A stretch of DNA of 64,000 nt from Phycomyces blakesleeanus NRRL 1555(-) (lineage: Eukaryota > Mucoromycota > Mucoromycetes > Mucorales > Phycomycetaceae). Below, piece after piece: positions 46,707-59,065 of this stretch; position 1 is the stretch's first letter; every line of letters begins with the position of its first letter. The notes under the pieces are model-generated. The model saw only the letters and a list, made by a program, of their open reading frames with translations, made no database searches and had not been told where the DNA came from. The position numbers were made by a program, and so were the translations under genes. The DNA lies in the NCBI RefSeq assembly GCF_001638985.1, contig NW_017265144.1, positions 744,001 to 808,000 of the forward strand, read 5' to 3'.

Positions 46707-47804
46707 TATATTATTGTGTGTCGTGCCTAACACAATTGTTGTTGACTCCACTCCGACGTCAGATGTGGTGGACACCCGCCCTTGGATTATTCGTTACTTG
46801 TTCCCTTCTAGTTAAATATTACATACCCCTCCCAAGAAAACAGACAAAAAAATTATATTATGCTTGACTTTGAAAGATATGAGGAAAAGGGGTATACACT
46901 ATAAATAATCATTTATAAATATTCTAAAAAATAAAGCGTGGCTCGGAGAGCCTATAACCACATCTTCTGTCGTTGTTTCGTCAACTTCCCCGTTTATTAA
47001 AATTTAAGTGTATATTTTTTAAGGCATGCAAGCCAAAGATGCTAAAATAATTTCAATAAAAATAAAATACATTCATTTAGTAACAATTATATTCTGATAG
47101 CGACTTATTATATAATACCGATTCTCAACTAATAAAGTTGCATTTACAGCTATAAGATGTATACACTTTGAATATATTAATATGTATTTAACTTTTCTAA
47201 CTTTGGTCTTTATTATGTTCTATTGAATATATCATGTCACTGAAGATATTGTATGTTGTTAAGTACGTTTAGGCATATATTTCTTTAAGATATAGTTTGG
47301 TAATTAAAGAATGTTTAACTTCACGGGTAAAGCCAAAATACTGCAATAGTGTAATAAGTAGATATACTGAGAACATGAAAAGTAGCACAATATTTAGTAT
47401 CTGTTTCTCTTTCTGTCCTTGTTTCTTAGATAATTATAAAGGTCAACCTTGTTTTTTAAAGAAATGTTAATCCTTTGGAATGGAGAATAGTAAATATGCA
47501 ATCCTGACCGCTGAGATATAATGACGTAGTAGTTAGCTGACGTACAAAGATGTATGTGGATTAAGAGAACAAGCTCAAAACATCATAATCGTTTTATTAC
47601 TTCCACGCACTCTATAAACAGCAGTAAACAAGGTATCTACATTTGTATAGATATAGAGAAAGCTGATATATATATATAAAGAATGATCCTTAATGGAGAT
47701 TATCACTACAGATCAAAGTTGGTCACATATATGTGTGTCCACAATTCAAAAAGTCTTTTAATCTTCCTTAATTCTAACACGTCGTTTGCTATACATAGTC
47801 AGCT
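46707..47804. other. Spacer upstream of clathrin heavy chain
   Basis: AT-rich region of about 1.1 kb with no recognisable gene. The final 150 bases should hold the clathrin promoter. Confidence 0.4.
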
Positions 47805-50800
47805 ATGAGTGAGGTCTTACCTATAAAATTTCAGGAACATGCGCAGGTATTGCAACATTACCATCGACTAAACTCAACGTCACATGAAATTTGCAAATTC
47901 ACATGGTGCTGTAATTATGATTGTTAGCTGCAATCGCTTGGTGTCAATTTGGCTAACATCGGGTTCAATACTCTAACCATGGAGTCCGATCGCTTTATTT
48001 GTATACGTGAACAAGTGAATTCCACAAACCAAGTTGTCATTGTTGATTTATACAACGAAAATGAAGTAATGCGACGACCTATTACAGCCGATTCTGTCAT
48101 TATGCACCCAACTGTTAAAGTCATGGCACTCAAGGGTAATTGTCGGAATTATAACTAAATTTGTACAAAAAAGTGGCCAGTGCGCCAAACTTACCTAAAC
48201 CCTGTACGTATATGTATATAGCCCAAAGACAGCTTCAAGTTTTCAATTTGGAAATGAAATCAAAACTCAAGTCATATATCATGCCCGAAGACATAGTATT
48301 CTGGAAATGGATTGATATTAAGACACTCGCTTTAGTAACTGAGAATGCTGTTTACCATTGGCCTATTGAAGGAACTTCTGCTCCCGTTAAGATGTTTGAT
48401 CGTCACACAAGTTTATCAGGTTGTCAAATCATCAATTATCATACATCTTCCGATGAAAAGTGGCTTGTCTTAATTGGTATCTCAGCTCAGCAAGGAAGAG
48501 TGATAGGAGCAATGCAACTCTATTCGAAGGAAAGAGGTGTAAGCCAGCCAATTGAAGGTCACGCAGCTGCCTTTGCTGAACTTAAGTTGGATGATGGTAT
48601 TGAGCCAACAAAGTTGTTCACATTTGCTGTTCGTTCAGCTAGTGGCTCTGCCAAAGTATGAGAGTTTAATATATGCACTATATTATGATTGTAGTACAAA
48701 GCATCACATCTAACTTTCTTTTATCAGCTTCAAATAATAGAGGTTGACCATAAAGAAGGAAATTATATCTTTCAAAAAAAGGCTGTCGATATTTTCTTTC
48801 CTCCAGAGGCTGCATCTGACTTTCCAGTAGCAATGCAAATAAGTCATAAATATGGAATTATTTATCTTGTCACAAAGATGGGTTATATCCACCTATATGA
48901 CCTTGAGACAGGTACTTGCATTTACATGAACCGTATCAGCTCAGAAACTATCTTTGTTACGGCGGAGCATAAGGCTACGTATGGTATAATTGGAGTCAAC
49001 AAAAAGGGCCAGGTTCTTTCGGTCACTTTGGACGAAAACACCGCTGTTCCTTACATAATAAACAACCTCAACAACACTGAATTAGCCATCAAACTGGCAT
49101 CCCGCGGAGGATTGCCTGGAGCTGATAATTTATATGAAAAGCGATTCGAGCAACTCTTCAATGCAGGCGCATATGGAGAAGCTGCCAAAGTGGCTGCAGC
49201 CTCTCCCAGAGTAAATACTCATATCTTTCATTTATGTATTCATTTTAATAACGCTTTACTTCTTTTAGGGAATACTGCGCACAAAGCAAACAATTGATCG
49301 CTTTCGACAAATTCCTGCCACACCAAATCAACTTTCTCCAATATTACAATACTTTGGAATCCTCCTAGAAAAAGAACGCCTAAACAAATACGAGTCTTTG
49401 GAGCTTGTTAAGCCGATATTACTTCAAAACAAAAAACACTTGCTCGAAAAATGGTTAAAGGATGATAAACTAGAATGCAGTGAGGAATTAGGTGATTTTG
49501 TCAAACAGTATGATTCTGTCTTGGCTTTATCAGTATATTTGCGTGCAGAAGTCCCTAGTAAGGCAAGTCAACTTTCTGCCTTCATTCGGGTTGTGCAATA
49601 CACAAACGTTGCTTTGTATTAATTTTGACCTGAAAATACCAGGTGGTCATTTGCTTTGCTGAGAACCGTCAATATGATAAGATACTTTCTTATTCAAAAA
49701 GTGTAAATTACACACCCGACTATGGATCTTTGCTTTACAATATTGCTCGTGTGGATCCCGACAAGGCTTCAGATTTTGCTACAGCTTTAGTGAATACCGA
49801 CAACGGTCCTTTGGTAGAGCCCGAAAAAGTAGTGGATGTATTCATGTCCCAAAATATGATCCAGCAAGCGACAGCTTTCCTTTTGGAGTATCTTAAAGAC
49901 GATAAGCCAGAATATGCTGCTTTAGAGACACGTGTTCTTGAAATGAATCTAATCCACGCACCACAAGTTGCAGATGCCATCCTGTCTTCAAACTTGCTCC
50001 ATCACTATGATCGTGTAGTAGTTGGAAATTTATGTGAAAAGGCCGGCTTATATCAAAAGGTATAATAGTATTTATAGACGCAAATCCAGACCCTGGCACT
50101 CAAAGGACTTGAGATAGGCATTAGAACACTTTACAGATGTTCACGATATTAAGAGAATTATCCCGTACACTCATTTGATCAATTCAGAATGGCTTGTGTC
50201 TTATTTTGGTACTCTCTCAGTTGAGAATACGTTGGAATGTCTCAAAGAGATGATGTCAAACAATTTGCGACAGAATCTTCAGATAGTGGTTCAGGTTGCC
50301 ATTAAATATTCTGATCAATTGGAGCCTCATAAAATAATTGATCTTTTCGAAACTTTTAAAAGCAATGAAGGTAAGCTTGATGGAAATATTTAAAGGAAGA
50401 AATGTTTAAGAACAAAGCTGATGACTGATATTTCTTTTTAAAAGGATTGTATTATTACTTGGGATCCATTGTGAATGTCAGTCAAGACCCTCTAGTACAT
50501 TTCAAGTACATCCAAGCTGCATGCATCACCGGCAACGTTCGTGAGGCCGAGCGTATATGTCGAGAGAGCAATTACTATGATCCAGAAAAGGTCAAGAACT
50601 TTTTAAAGGTTTGTAAAAACTCGACAAAATATTCACTCTATATATACATGTATATCTTACAAAAAATGTGCTCATATAATATAGGAAGCCAGACTCAGTG
50701 ATCAAATTCCTCTCATTATTGTCTGTGATCGGCATGGATTTGTCCATGATCTTGTGTTATATCTTTACCACAATAACCTCCAAAATTTCATTGAGGTGTA

Positions 50801-53746
50801 TGTCCAAAAGGTCAACCCTTCTCGTACTCCTGAAGTAATTGGCGCACTATTGGATGTCGGGTGTGATGAAGATACCATAAAAAACCTTTTACTTTCTGTT
50901 AAAGGTGATGTTCCGGTTGGAAAGTTGTGTGAGGAAGTCGAACAAAGGAATCGACTCAAGTTGCTGCTTCCTTGGTTGAATATGAAAGCCACAGAGGGAA
51001 GCACTGACCCTCAAGTGTATAATGCTTTAGCCAAGATTTACATCGATACAAATAACAACCCTGAGCCATTCTTGAAAGAGAACGAGGTAAGAATGAGGAA
51101 TATATGAGCAAATATTATTATCTAACCAGACTATTCTTCAAGTATTACGATCCACACGTTATCGGAAAGTACTGCGAAAAGAGAGATCCGTATCTTGCCT
51201 ACATATGTTATGAAAAGGGTCAATGTGATTATGAACTTTTAAAAGTAACTTCGGATAACGCAATGTTTAAGCATCAAGCGCGGTATCTTGTAAACAGACG
51301 AGACGAGTCCCTTTGGGCATATGCTCTTCAAGAAAGTAACGATAATCGTAAAGAGCTTATTAACCAGGTAATATATGAAAGAGTGTAGTATAAACATAGG
51401 ATAAGGTTGACTCATTTGTTATTATAGATTGTTTCAACCGCACTTCCAGAATGTACAGAGCCTGATGATGTTTCTGATACTGTCAAAGCCTTCATGACAG
51501 CTAATCTTCCTAATGAGTTGATTGAACTTTTGGAAAAGATTATGCTCGAGACAAGTCCCTTTAATGACAATAAAACACTGCAGAACCTACTCATATTTAC
51601 TGCAGTTAAGGTAAAGTATTATACTGCCATACTATAATTAGGCTGTGTCAAACAGAAAAAAAAAGTATATAGAAATCTCACAAATGACATGAATTTAAGG
51701 CTGACCCTTCAAGAGTTATGGACTATATCTCTCGTTTGGATAACTTTGATGCGTCTGAGGTTGCTGAAGTGTGTATTGGCGAGGAAATGTACGAAGAGGC
51801 ATTCGCTATATACAAAAAGTATAAAGTCAACGGCAATGCAATTTCTGTCCTTATTGAGAATATTAAAGATCTTGACCGTGCTTATGAATTCGCGGAAGCT
51901 TGCAATGACCCCGAGGTTTGGAGCAAACTTGCAAAAGCACAACTAGATAGCATGCAAATTAAGAATGCAATTGGTAAGTTTTCTTTTTCTGCTCTTGCAT
52001 TAATTGGAACTACTCAAAATACAATCAAAATCTTCTTAAACTCAACATTATTAAACCTGTGTAGATTCTTATATCCGTGCCAATGATACATCAAACTATA
52101 TCCAAGTAACACAAAGCGCATCTCTTGACAACAAGTACGAAGATCTTGTTCGCTATCTTCAGGTAGCACGCGAGAACTCGCGTGAACCTTTTATCGAAAC
52201 TGAGCTTGTATTTGCCTATGCGAAGACAGATAGACTGGATGATCTCAAAGATTTCGTTGCCTCGCCAAACATAGCTCAGATTCAACAAGTGGGAGACAAA
52301 TGTTATCAAGAACACATGTTTGAGGCTGCCAAGGTTTTATATAGCAGTATATCCAATCACGCCTGTCTTGCCCAAACACTTGTGCAGCTCAAAGACTATC
52401 AGGGTGCGGTTGACTGCGCTCGCAAAGCCAACAGCACAAAAGTGTGGAAAGAACTCAGTGTCGAGTGCATCTTACACCATGAGTTCCGCCTTGCCCAAAT
52501 TTGTGGCTTACATATCATTGTCAACGCAGAAGAACTGGATGCTCTGGTCAAAATATATGAAAATAATGGATTTTTCGAAGAGTTAATCCAGTTGCTTGAA
52601 ACAGGTCTGGGTCTTGAGAGAGCCCATATGGGTATGTTCACAGATTTGGCTATTTTGTATTCGAAATATGCTCCTGAAAAGATGATGGAGCATTTGAAAC
52701 TCTTTGTTTCTCGAATCAATATTCCCAAGGTTATCCGAGCTTGTATTGATGCTCATCTATGGCGTGAGTTGATATTCTTGTATGTAAATTACGATGAGTT
52801 TGATAATTCCGCCAATGCTATGATGGAGCACGCTTCTCAGTCTTGGGAACACTCTGCTTTCAAAGATATTGTTGTAAAGGTGCCAAACGTTGAGACATAC
52901 TACAAAGCTCTTCGATTTTATCTAGACGAGCACCCTCTTCTGTTGAATGATCTCCTCGCTGTTATGGTACCCCGTATCAGACACAGTCGTGTCGTGCAGA
53001 TATTTGAAAAGTCTGACAATATACCTTTGATAAAACCTTACCTTGTGTCTGTCCAGGAAGTAAGTGTGTTGTTATCTTTTGCTTGAAGAACATGATTCTT
53101 AATTTTTAAAATATACAGGTAAATGACAAGATTGTCAACAAGGCATTGAATGACTTGTTTATTGAAGAAGAAGATTATGAATCACTGCGATACTCTCTTG
53201 ATAATTATGATAATTTCGATGCTTTGGATATTGCCCAGAGTTTGGAGAAGCATGAACTATTGGAATTCCGCCGAATTTCTGCCCATATTTACAAGAAGAA
53301 CAGACGTTGGAGACAATCGATTAACTTGTCCAAGCAAGACCGTCTGTTCAAGGATGCTATGACTACTGCTGCAGAATCAAAAGATAGAGAGGTAGCACTG
53401 GATCTTATCCAATACTTTATTGATATTGGAAAGCGTGAATGCTTTGCTGCTATGCTCTATTCATGTTATGATATTCTTCGTCCTGATATTGTATTGGAGC
53501 TGTCTTGGCGTCATGGCTTGAACGATTTTTCTATGCCTTATATGATCAACAACCTTAAAGAGCAATTCGACAAGGTGAGAAAATAATTTATAGTGCAACG
53601 CTTGTATCCAAATTATTTATGTCTTATTTTATTAGATTGAACTGTTGGAGAAGGAAGTGTATCAGCTCAAACAAGCGTCCAGCAAAAAGGATGTGGAAGA
53701 TACCACTATGCCAAACTCCTTTCAAAATACTAGACTATTAATGTAA
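47805..53746 (+). CDS. CHC1: Clathrin heavy chain
   Basis: A gene of nearly 6 kb with some 15-18 short introns. The first exon encodes [14 protein letters not shown] and the next [28 protein letters not shown], the N-terminal seven-blade propeller. The propeller continues with [19 protein letters not shown] and [25 protein letters not shown]. The linker and the long CHCR alpha-solenoid follow (for example LYKEARTNLDFVC-like positions replaced by [50 protein letters not shown] and [23 protein letters not shown]). It ends with the trimerisation region, [16 protein letters not shown] and [13 protein letters not shown], then NTRLLM*. Expected length is about 1,680 residues. It forms the triskelion legs of coated vesicles at the plasma membrane, Golgi and endosomes. 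Confidence 0.95.
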
Positions 53747-54073
53747 AGGGAATTATAGCCTGTCTATAAATATGTCTTTTTTCAATACTGTATCCAGAAT
53801 AATTGCTTGTAATACGTAATATACAGATATACATTAATATACATAAATATACATAAATATTCATATATCTGGACTGACTTTACATTTAATTTCCTGGATT
53901 TATATTTCGTTATCTCTATGTAAATGAGTAAAGGAATGGAGAGGCAGAGGAATTTAATTAGCCGTATTAAACGGTGGTTTAGTTTTGGATAAAAGGAGTC
54001 TCTCTATTTATTCTACAGGGTATTAAGTCTAGTGAGCACACACACACTACTTGTTTTATTTTATCTTGCAAAC
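53747..54073. other. 3' flank of CHC1 with ATACATAAAT repeats
   Basis: Short tandem motifs (TATACATAAATATACATAAAT) near 53830-53860. No gene recognised. Confidence 0.5.
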
Positions 54074-54535
54074 ATGTCCGATCTTCAATACGCTCGGTCA
54101 ACGGCTCTGTTTGCCAACGGTATCTTTGCAGGGCTTAGTATTTGTATACACTTGAGTAGTGTGCCATCTATTAAAAATGCAGTGAATCCCACGTGTGTCT
54201 TCCGTGCAGTTTACAAAGGAGGATCTGAAATAGGGATTTCGTCAATCCTTATATCAACTGGAGCCCATTTATACATGTATTATCGAACTCGCGATTCTCG
54301 CTCACTTTACCTTGGTCTACTATCGTTTGTCAGCTTCCCTTACACACTTCTTGTGATGAGACCAGTAAACAACAAGTTATTTGCTCTCGATTCGACCCTC
54401 TCCACAGAGCACTATAAAGCCGACTCTCCTCACAAAAAAGAAGTTTTGGATCTCCTTAACCAATGGAATAAACGCCAAATGTTTAGAACAGCTACAAGTG
54501 TAATTGCCTTCTTAATTAGCGTCATATATATATAG
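54074..54535 (+). CDS. DUF1772 / anthrone-oxygenase-like membrane protein
   Basis: An intronless frame of 153 residues from ATG 54074. About four hydrophobic segments: residues ~8-28 (TALFANGIFAGLSICIHL), ~55-72, ~80-95 and the C-terminal segment ending VIYI. The motif SFPYTLLVMRPVNNKL resembles the signature PFT...I.PTN..L of DUF1772 (anthrone oxygenase family) proteins. The biochemical role is unknown for most members. No adjacent polyketide genes are present, so a link with anthraquinones is not supported. Confidence 0.72.
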   Translation: MSDLQYARSTALFANGIFAGLSICIHLSSVPSIKNAVNPTCVFRAVYKGGSEIGISSILISTGAHLYMYYRTRDSRSLYLGLLSFVSFPYTLLVMRPVNNKLFALDSTLSTEHYKADSPHKKEVLDLLNQWNKRQMFRTATSVIAFLISVIYI

Positions 54536-55435
54536 TGTATAACACTCTACTCATTAAGAAACACACTATTTCAAATTATTATTATTATCATTATTATTAT
54601 TTTTTTAAAAAAAAGGCGTGGAATTTGGTTTCTAGTTTAAATTTAACAAGTGGATTATGACAGTAGAAGCAGTGATATATTACCTCCATACACACCCCCA
54701 CCCTTTATTTAGTTCCTAGTTTTGACCACCCCTGATATTCTTTATAGGATTGCGTGATAATACATAGTGTTATAAATGTGACGCAATTTTTTGACATCCA
54801 ATAAAGCAACTTTTGGAGTGGATTTGACATGGAACTTGTTAAAGCTAATTAGACACTCAATGAATCTTCTACAAATGCGAATGGTTTGAACTTCTTGGTC
54901 TACAATGTTTTCACTATGCCTTAATTTGCTCATAAGCAACGCATAAACTAAAATTCCAATGCATGGAGTCCAGATGTGGAACAAAAAACGAGGGTTAGAA
55001 GGTGAGCACAATGCGCCAGGTTGTGAGTATCTGACCTGTGCGGTTCTCAAACTTGCTCTTTTACGGATGAAAAAAATTAGTACTCTGGACCGCCCTCGGT
55101 TTTATTGTATTTATTAATTTTTTATAATACTATATATATGCGCGCCTGTACTTGTCTGAGGTGGGTAATTCGGAAACAATATTGGCTAAGCTTGAGCATG
55201 ATGTGCCAAGCTCTCTTTACTTTGATGGTTCTCATTTTTACCCTAAAGAAGTACTCGGATAGTTTTTAGACGGTATAATGATATCACAAATTATGCAATG
55301 CAATTCCTTTTTCTATTATACCCAAAAGAAATGAATAGAATTCTGGCTTTAAATCATTTCAAAAGAATATAAAGAGACCAACCATCCATCTACAACATAC
55401 ATACATCTTCATCTCAATAACTACATAAAAACATC
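54536..55435. other. Spacer before the metallothionein gene
   Basis: About 900 bases. A minus-strand open stretch (54742-55050) has no recognised similarity and no ATG start, so I do not call it. The 120 bases before 55436 contain TATAAAGAG near 55370, a plausible TATA box, as expected for an inducible gene. Confidence 0.45.
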
Positions 55436-55839
55436 ATGGGCTGCCCTTGCGAAAAAACCGATACTTGCGCGTAAGTTCGACACATATATTATAATCGTTA
55501 TTTTTAATATCCGTCCTAAACCTCTCTATCTCTCTTTCTCCCATTTAATAGCTGTACCACCGACAAGGGATGCAAGTGCGAGAGCTCCTGCAAGTGTACT
55601 CACTGTGAGAAATCCAAGGCTCACAAGGAAGGATGTGCCTGCAAAGGTAAGCTCGAAACCAACCATGCTACTTAATGACATAAAAATAAAACTAAAAACT
55701 TACAAAACATTGATTTGTAATTACAAAGGCACCAAAGAAGGTAAGAACTATCTTATTAAACGCCTAGACTTGAAGTTGTGGCTATAATTAAAATATCACT
55801 CACTTAGGTTGCAACTGTGGAACTTCTTGCAAGTGCTAA
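55436..55839 (+). CDS. Metallothionein-like cysteine-rich protein
   Basis: Four exons (55436-55470, 55552-55646, 55729-55740, 55808-55839) encode 57 residues with 15 cysteines, mainly as C-x-C pairs: MGCPCEK, GCKCESSCKCTHC, GCACKG, GCNCGTSCKC. Sum of exon lengths is 174, so the frame is exact. The third exon is only 12 nucleotides. The protein should bind Cu(I), Zn or Cd through thiolate clusters and sit in the cytosol. It is intact. Metal-response elements were not identified. Confidence 0.93.
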
Positions 55840-56197
55840 ATCTATGTCAAGTCCATTCCGTTAGCAAGACCTTGAAGGATTACTGTGTTATTTTTTTCCA
55901 GTATTCATTTATCTGTTTTTCTCGCCTTTCATATCGTAAATGAATACTTCTTTAAAAACCTCCAAGGAATATATATAATAATAAAAAGCCATCTATCTAT
56001 ATCTGTACACTATTAGTTCCATTTGTAATGACTCAAGTCACTAAATCTACACGTCTCAAAACCTTTCATAAGAAAATAAATCAATATGATAAACGATCGT
56101 TGTATTAAAAAATATTACCCTTCTAAGCAAGTCACACGCTTATTTATCTTTTCTAGTGAATCTACAAACACAATAGCATTTTGATCTGACAATTACA
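55840..56197. other. Spacer between metallothionein and polymerase eta genes
   Basis: No gene. It includes the 3' end of the metallothionein gene (AATAAAAAGCC near 55978) and the promoter of the polymerase gene. Confidence 0.5.
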
Positions 56198-58698
56198 ATG
56201 ACATTCCAATTACCTTCATGTCTAATCAATTCAAAATGCATCATTCACATTGACCTTGGTAATAATCGTAAAGTATTGATTACGATCCACACTCATCAAA
56301 CTTCAATCTCTACTTTTATATCTTTTATTTTCATAAAGACTGTTTTTATTGTCAGGTTGGTGAGTAACCAAGAAGAAGATATAACAACGATAGACTGATT
56401 TATTTTGTCTAAAAACCTCAAGAGGAACGAAGAGTAAATTTGACTCCTGGAACACCAGCTGCAGTTCAACAATGGGGCGGTCTTATTGCAGGTACGACTT
56501 TATCAAATCATTCAAACGTACTTCTTTTTTTAAAGCATATATACACAGTCAATTATGCTGCGCGAAGGGCAGGCGTACAAAGACACAATACAGTAGAAGA
56601 AGCCCGAAAACTATGTCCTGGTAAATGAACGAAGATAAAGTGTGGTTGTAATGATAAATTAACTTCAAGTATATAAATTATTATTACTATTGTAAGAAAT
56701 TATGCTTCTTCATGTTGCAACCTATGCAGAGAATGATAAGGAGCCTCACTATTATCCAAACCCTGATCGTGCGACCCACAAGGTGTCATTAGATCCTTAT
56801 CGAAATGCATCAAAACAAATCTTTAAGATTTTTTCAAAGTATTGCTCGTCTCTTCAAAAGATCGGTCTAGACGAAGCCTTTATGGATATTACTCAGACTG
56901 TCAATGAAAGACTCAAATCTAAATACATCGATCAGGTTCCAGAATTATATGAAAAATTGGATGATCTTGTATGTGAGATACCAGTCGACTGGGGCAATTA
57001 TGGCATTACCATCAGATCCGAAGAAGAGAATTCTGGGGATGCGAGCACAGAAAAAAAAGGGGACCTTGACTGGTCCCTCACGACATGGTGTGACCTTCAA
57101 CTTGCTGTAGGAGCAGAGGTTGCTGCCGAAATCCGACAAGCTATTTTCGATGAACTAGGACTTACTTGCTCTGCAGGTGGACTTCGTAGAATATATTGCA
57201 CACAAGCCTGCTCCAAACTATTTTATTAACAAGAAAAATACCGGGTTTCTTTTTTTAGGTATTGCTCACTATAAAGTCGTTGCAAAATTGTGTTCAAGCA
57301 AGAACAAGCCTAATAAACAGGTATATAAGTTGCTCAAAGGAAAACGATAAAGTACCATATCTAATTATCTCTAGACAATTCTGAGAAACGGCGCATTATC
57401 CAATTTTATGAAAGATATTCCATTTACAAAGATCAGGAATTTAGGTGGAAAACTCGGCAGTGAAGTAGAGAGTGATCTCAAGATTGATAAAGCAAGTGAC
57501 TTGTGGTGGGTGAAATTAAATCAATTAGTGAAATTAAATCATATAACTTATCAATTAATTATTGCAATATTCAGGCAGTATAATATTGAGTTTCTTCAAG
57601 CAAAGTACGGACAATCTACTGGTATATGGCTATACAATATTTCACGCGGAATCGATAACGAAGAAGGCAATATTTATTTATGGAAATATGGACTTTAACT
57701 AATTAATGCTTACAATAGTTAATGCTACAAAAGCCCCAAAATCATTAATGGCCGCAAAGTCCATGCGACAACCTGTCACGACGGCAAAAGAAATGGAAAG
57801 ATGGTTGAGCACATTGTGCGCAGAGCTGCATACAAGAGTAACCACTAACCTGGAAGACTATGGGTCATGGCCTAAAACTCTGTCTGTGAGTACCAATCAA
57901 TGGATTGCATGTATCAAATGATAATTATAAACCTTGAAATTTACAATGGGTAAATAGTTACACTACAGAACTGCACGAGGCGCTGTACAATCAAGGTCAA
58001 AGTCATGTCCAATGTTATACAAGAGTGATTTTAAAGATTCGGGTAAAGACCAAACTTAACTAGTACATTTATCTAAGATACAAATGAACCCTGTCATTTA
58101 CATTGCATATGTGTTAGACAGATTCCTAAAGAGAGTGATCGAGCTTTTTGGGACAATTGAAGACCCATATCCTTGTGTAGGAATCTCACTACAAGCAAAT
58201 GGATGTGCTCAGGATGAGTCCTCATCTTCTCACGACATTTCCAAGTTTCTGGTCCAGCGTTCGCAAAAACAACCGCCACAAACAAATATATTAGAAAACA
58301 AACAAGAATCTCAAGAAGCACAAATTGTGCGTGGTCAACCTTCCGATCGTAAACATGGCTTTTTTGCCGCGTTTCACACCGAAACACAAAACACCCCGAG
58401 CAAGACCAGCCCAAGGGATCCGGAAGACGCCTTGAGTTTCAATTTGGAAACAACCTCGGATTCTTTATGGACGTGTGACAAGTGTCATGAAAGAATTCCG
58501 CATACCCAAGTAGAAGAACACACAGACTATCACTTTGCACTTGAGATCCAGGTATCTGATAGGGTCCCAACTCAGGTAAACACGTCATCAGTATCAATAG
58601 CAAAACCAAAGGGTAAAGGCAAACGAAAGTCAAAGGCTGAAATAAGTAAGGCCGAAAAGAAACATAAAATATCTACGTTTTTTCAAAAGTCATCTTAA
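56198..58698 (+). CDS. RAD30: DNA polymerase eta (Y-family)
   Basis: About a dozen exons. Exon 1 (56198-56258) encodes KCIIHIDL, and a 21-nt second exon (56339-56359) carries DCFYCQV; together they form the catalytic palm motif (D19, D21). YATYAENDKEPHYY and IGLDEAFMDIT (the second acidic pair) follow. Next come SIAHYKVVAKLCSSKNKPN, the thumb/HhH region ALSNFMKDIPFTKIRNLGGKLG, the little-finger domain and, near the end, a UBZ zinc finger CDKCHERIPHTQVEEHTDYH. The C-terminus ISTFFQKSS is a PIP-box-like PCNA-binding motif. The enzyme bypasses UV dimers. An acceptor at about 58117 (GTGTTAG) keeps the DRFLKRVIELFG frame. All splice sites are GT-AG. Confidence 0.9.
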
Positions 58699-59065
58699 GT
58701 TTTGTACTAGCAAACTGTTACTACACATTTATAGTTTTAATAAATAATAATAACAATACTAGTATTTTGGTAAATTGGCCTACGTATATTGTCTTGTTTA
58801 TTCGAATTAATTTTATCGAAAGCTTAAACCATAATTTTTCATATACATAAAATAATATTATCTGACAAGAACATTGAGAATGCAGAGGAGTATAATAGAT
58901 CGCTTGTAAAGTATTACAAGTATCACAATAGGGTATAAATAAATCTAGATAATAGTCAAGTAATTTCAATATCAAATGTGGTTTGCTCGACTTGTGTTTG
59001 GTGGAGTTTTGTCTATCAGCGTACAAGATATAGTAACGTAAACGCGCCGTGTTGTAGATGTTACA
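58699..59065. other. Convergent spacer after polymerase eta
   Basis: AT-rich; AATAAATAATAA near 58740 may serve as a polyadenylation signal for RAD30. No gene found. Confidence 0.45.

Noticed and set aside
54742..55050. Minus-strand open stretch of about 100 codons
   Set aside because: No ATG start, no recognised similarity, and no flanking exons that extend it; probably chance.
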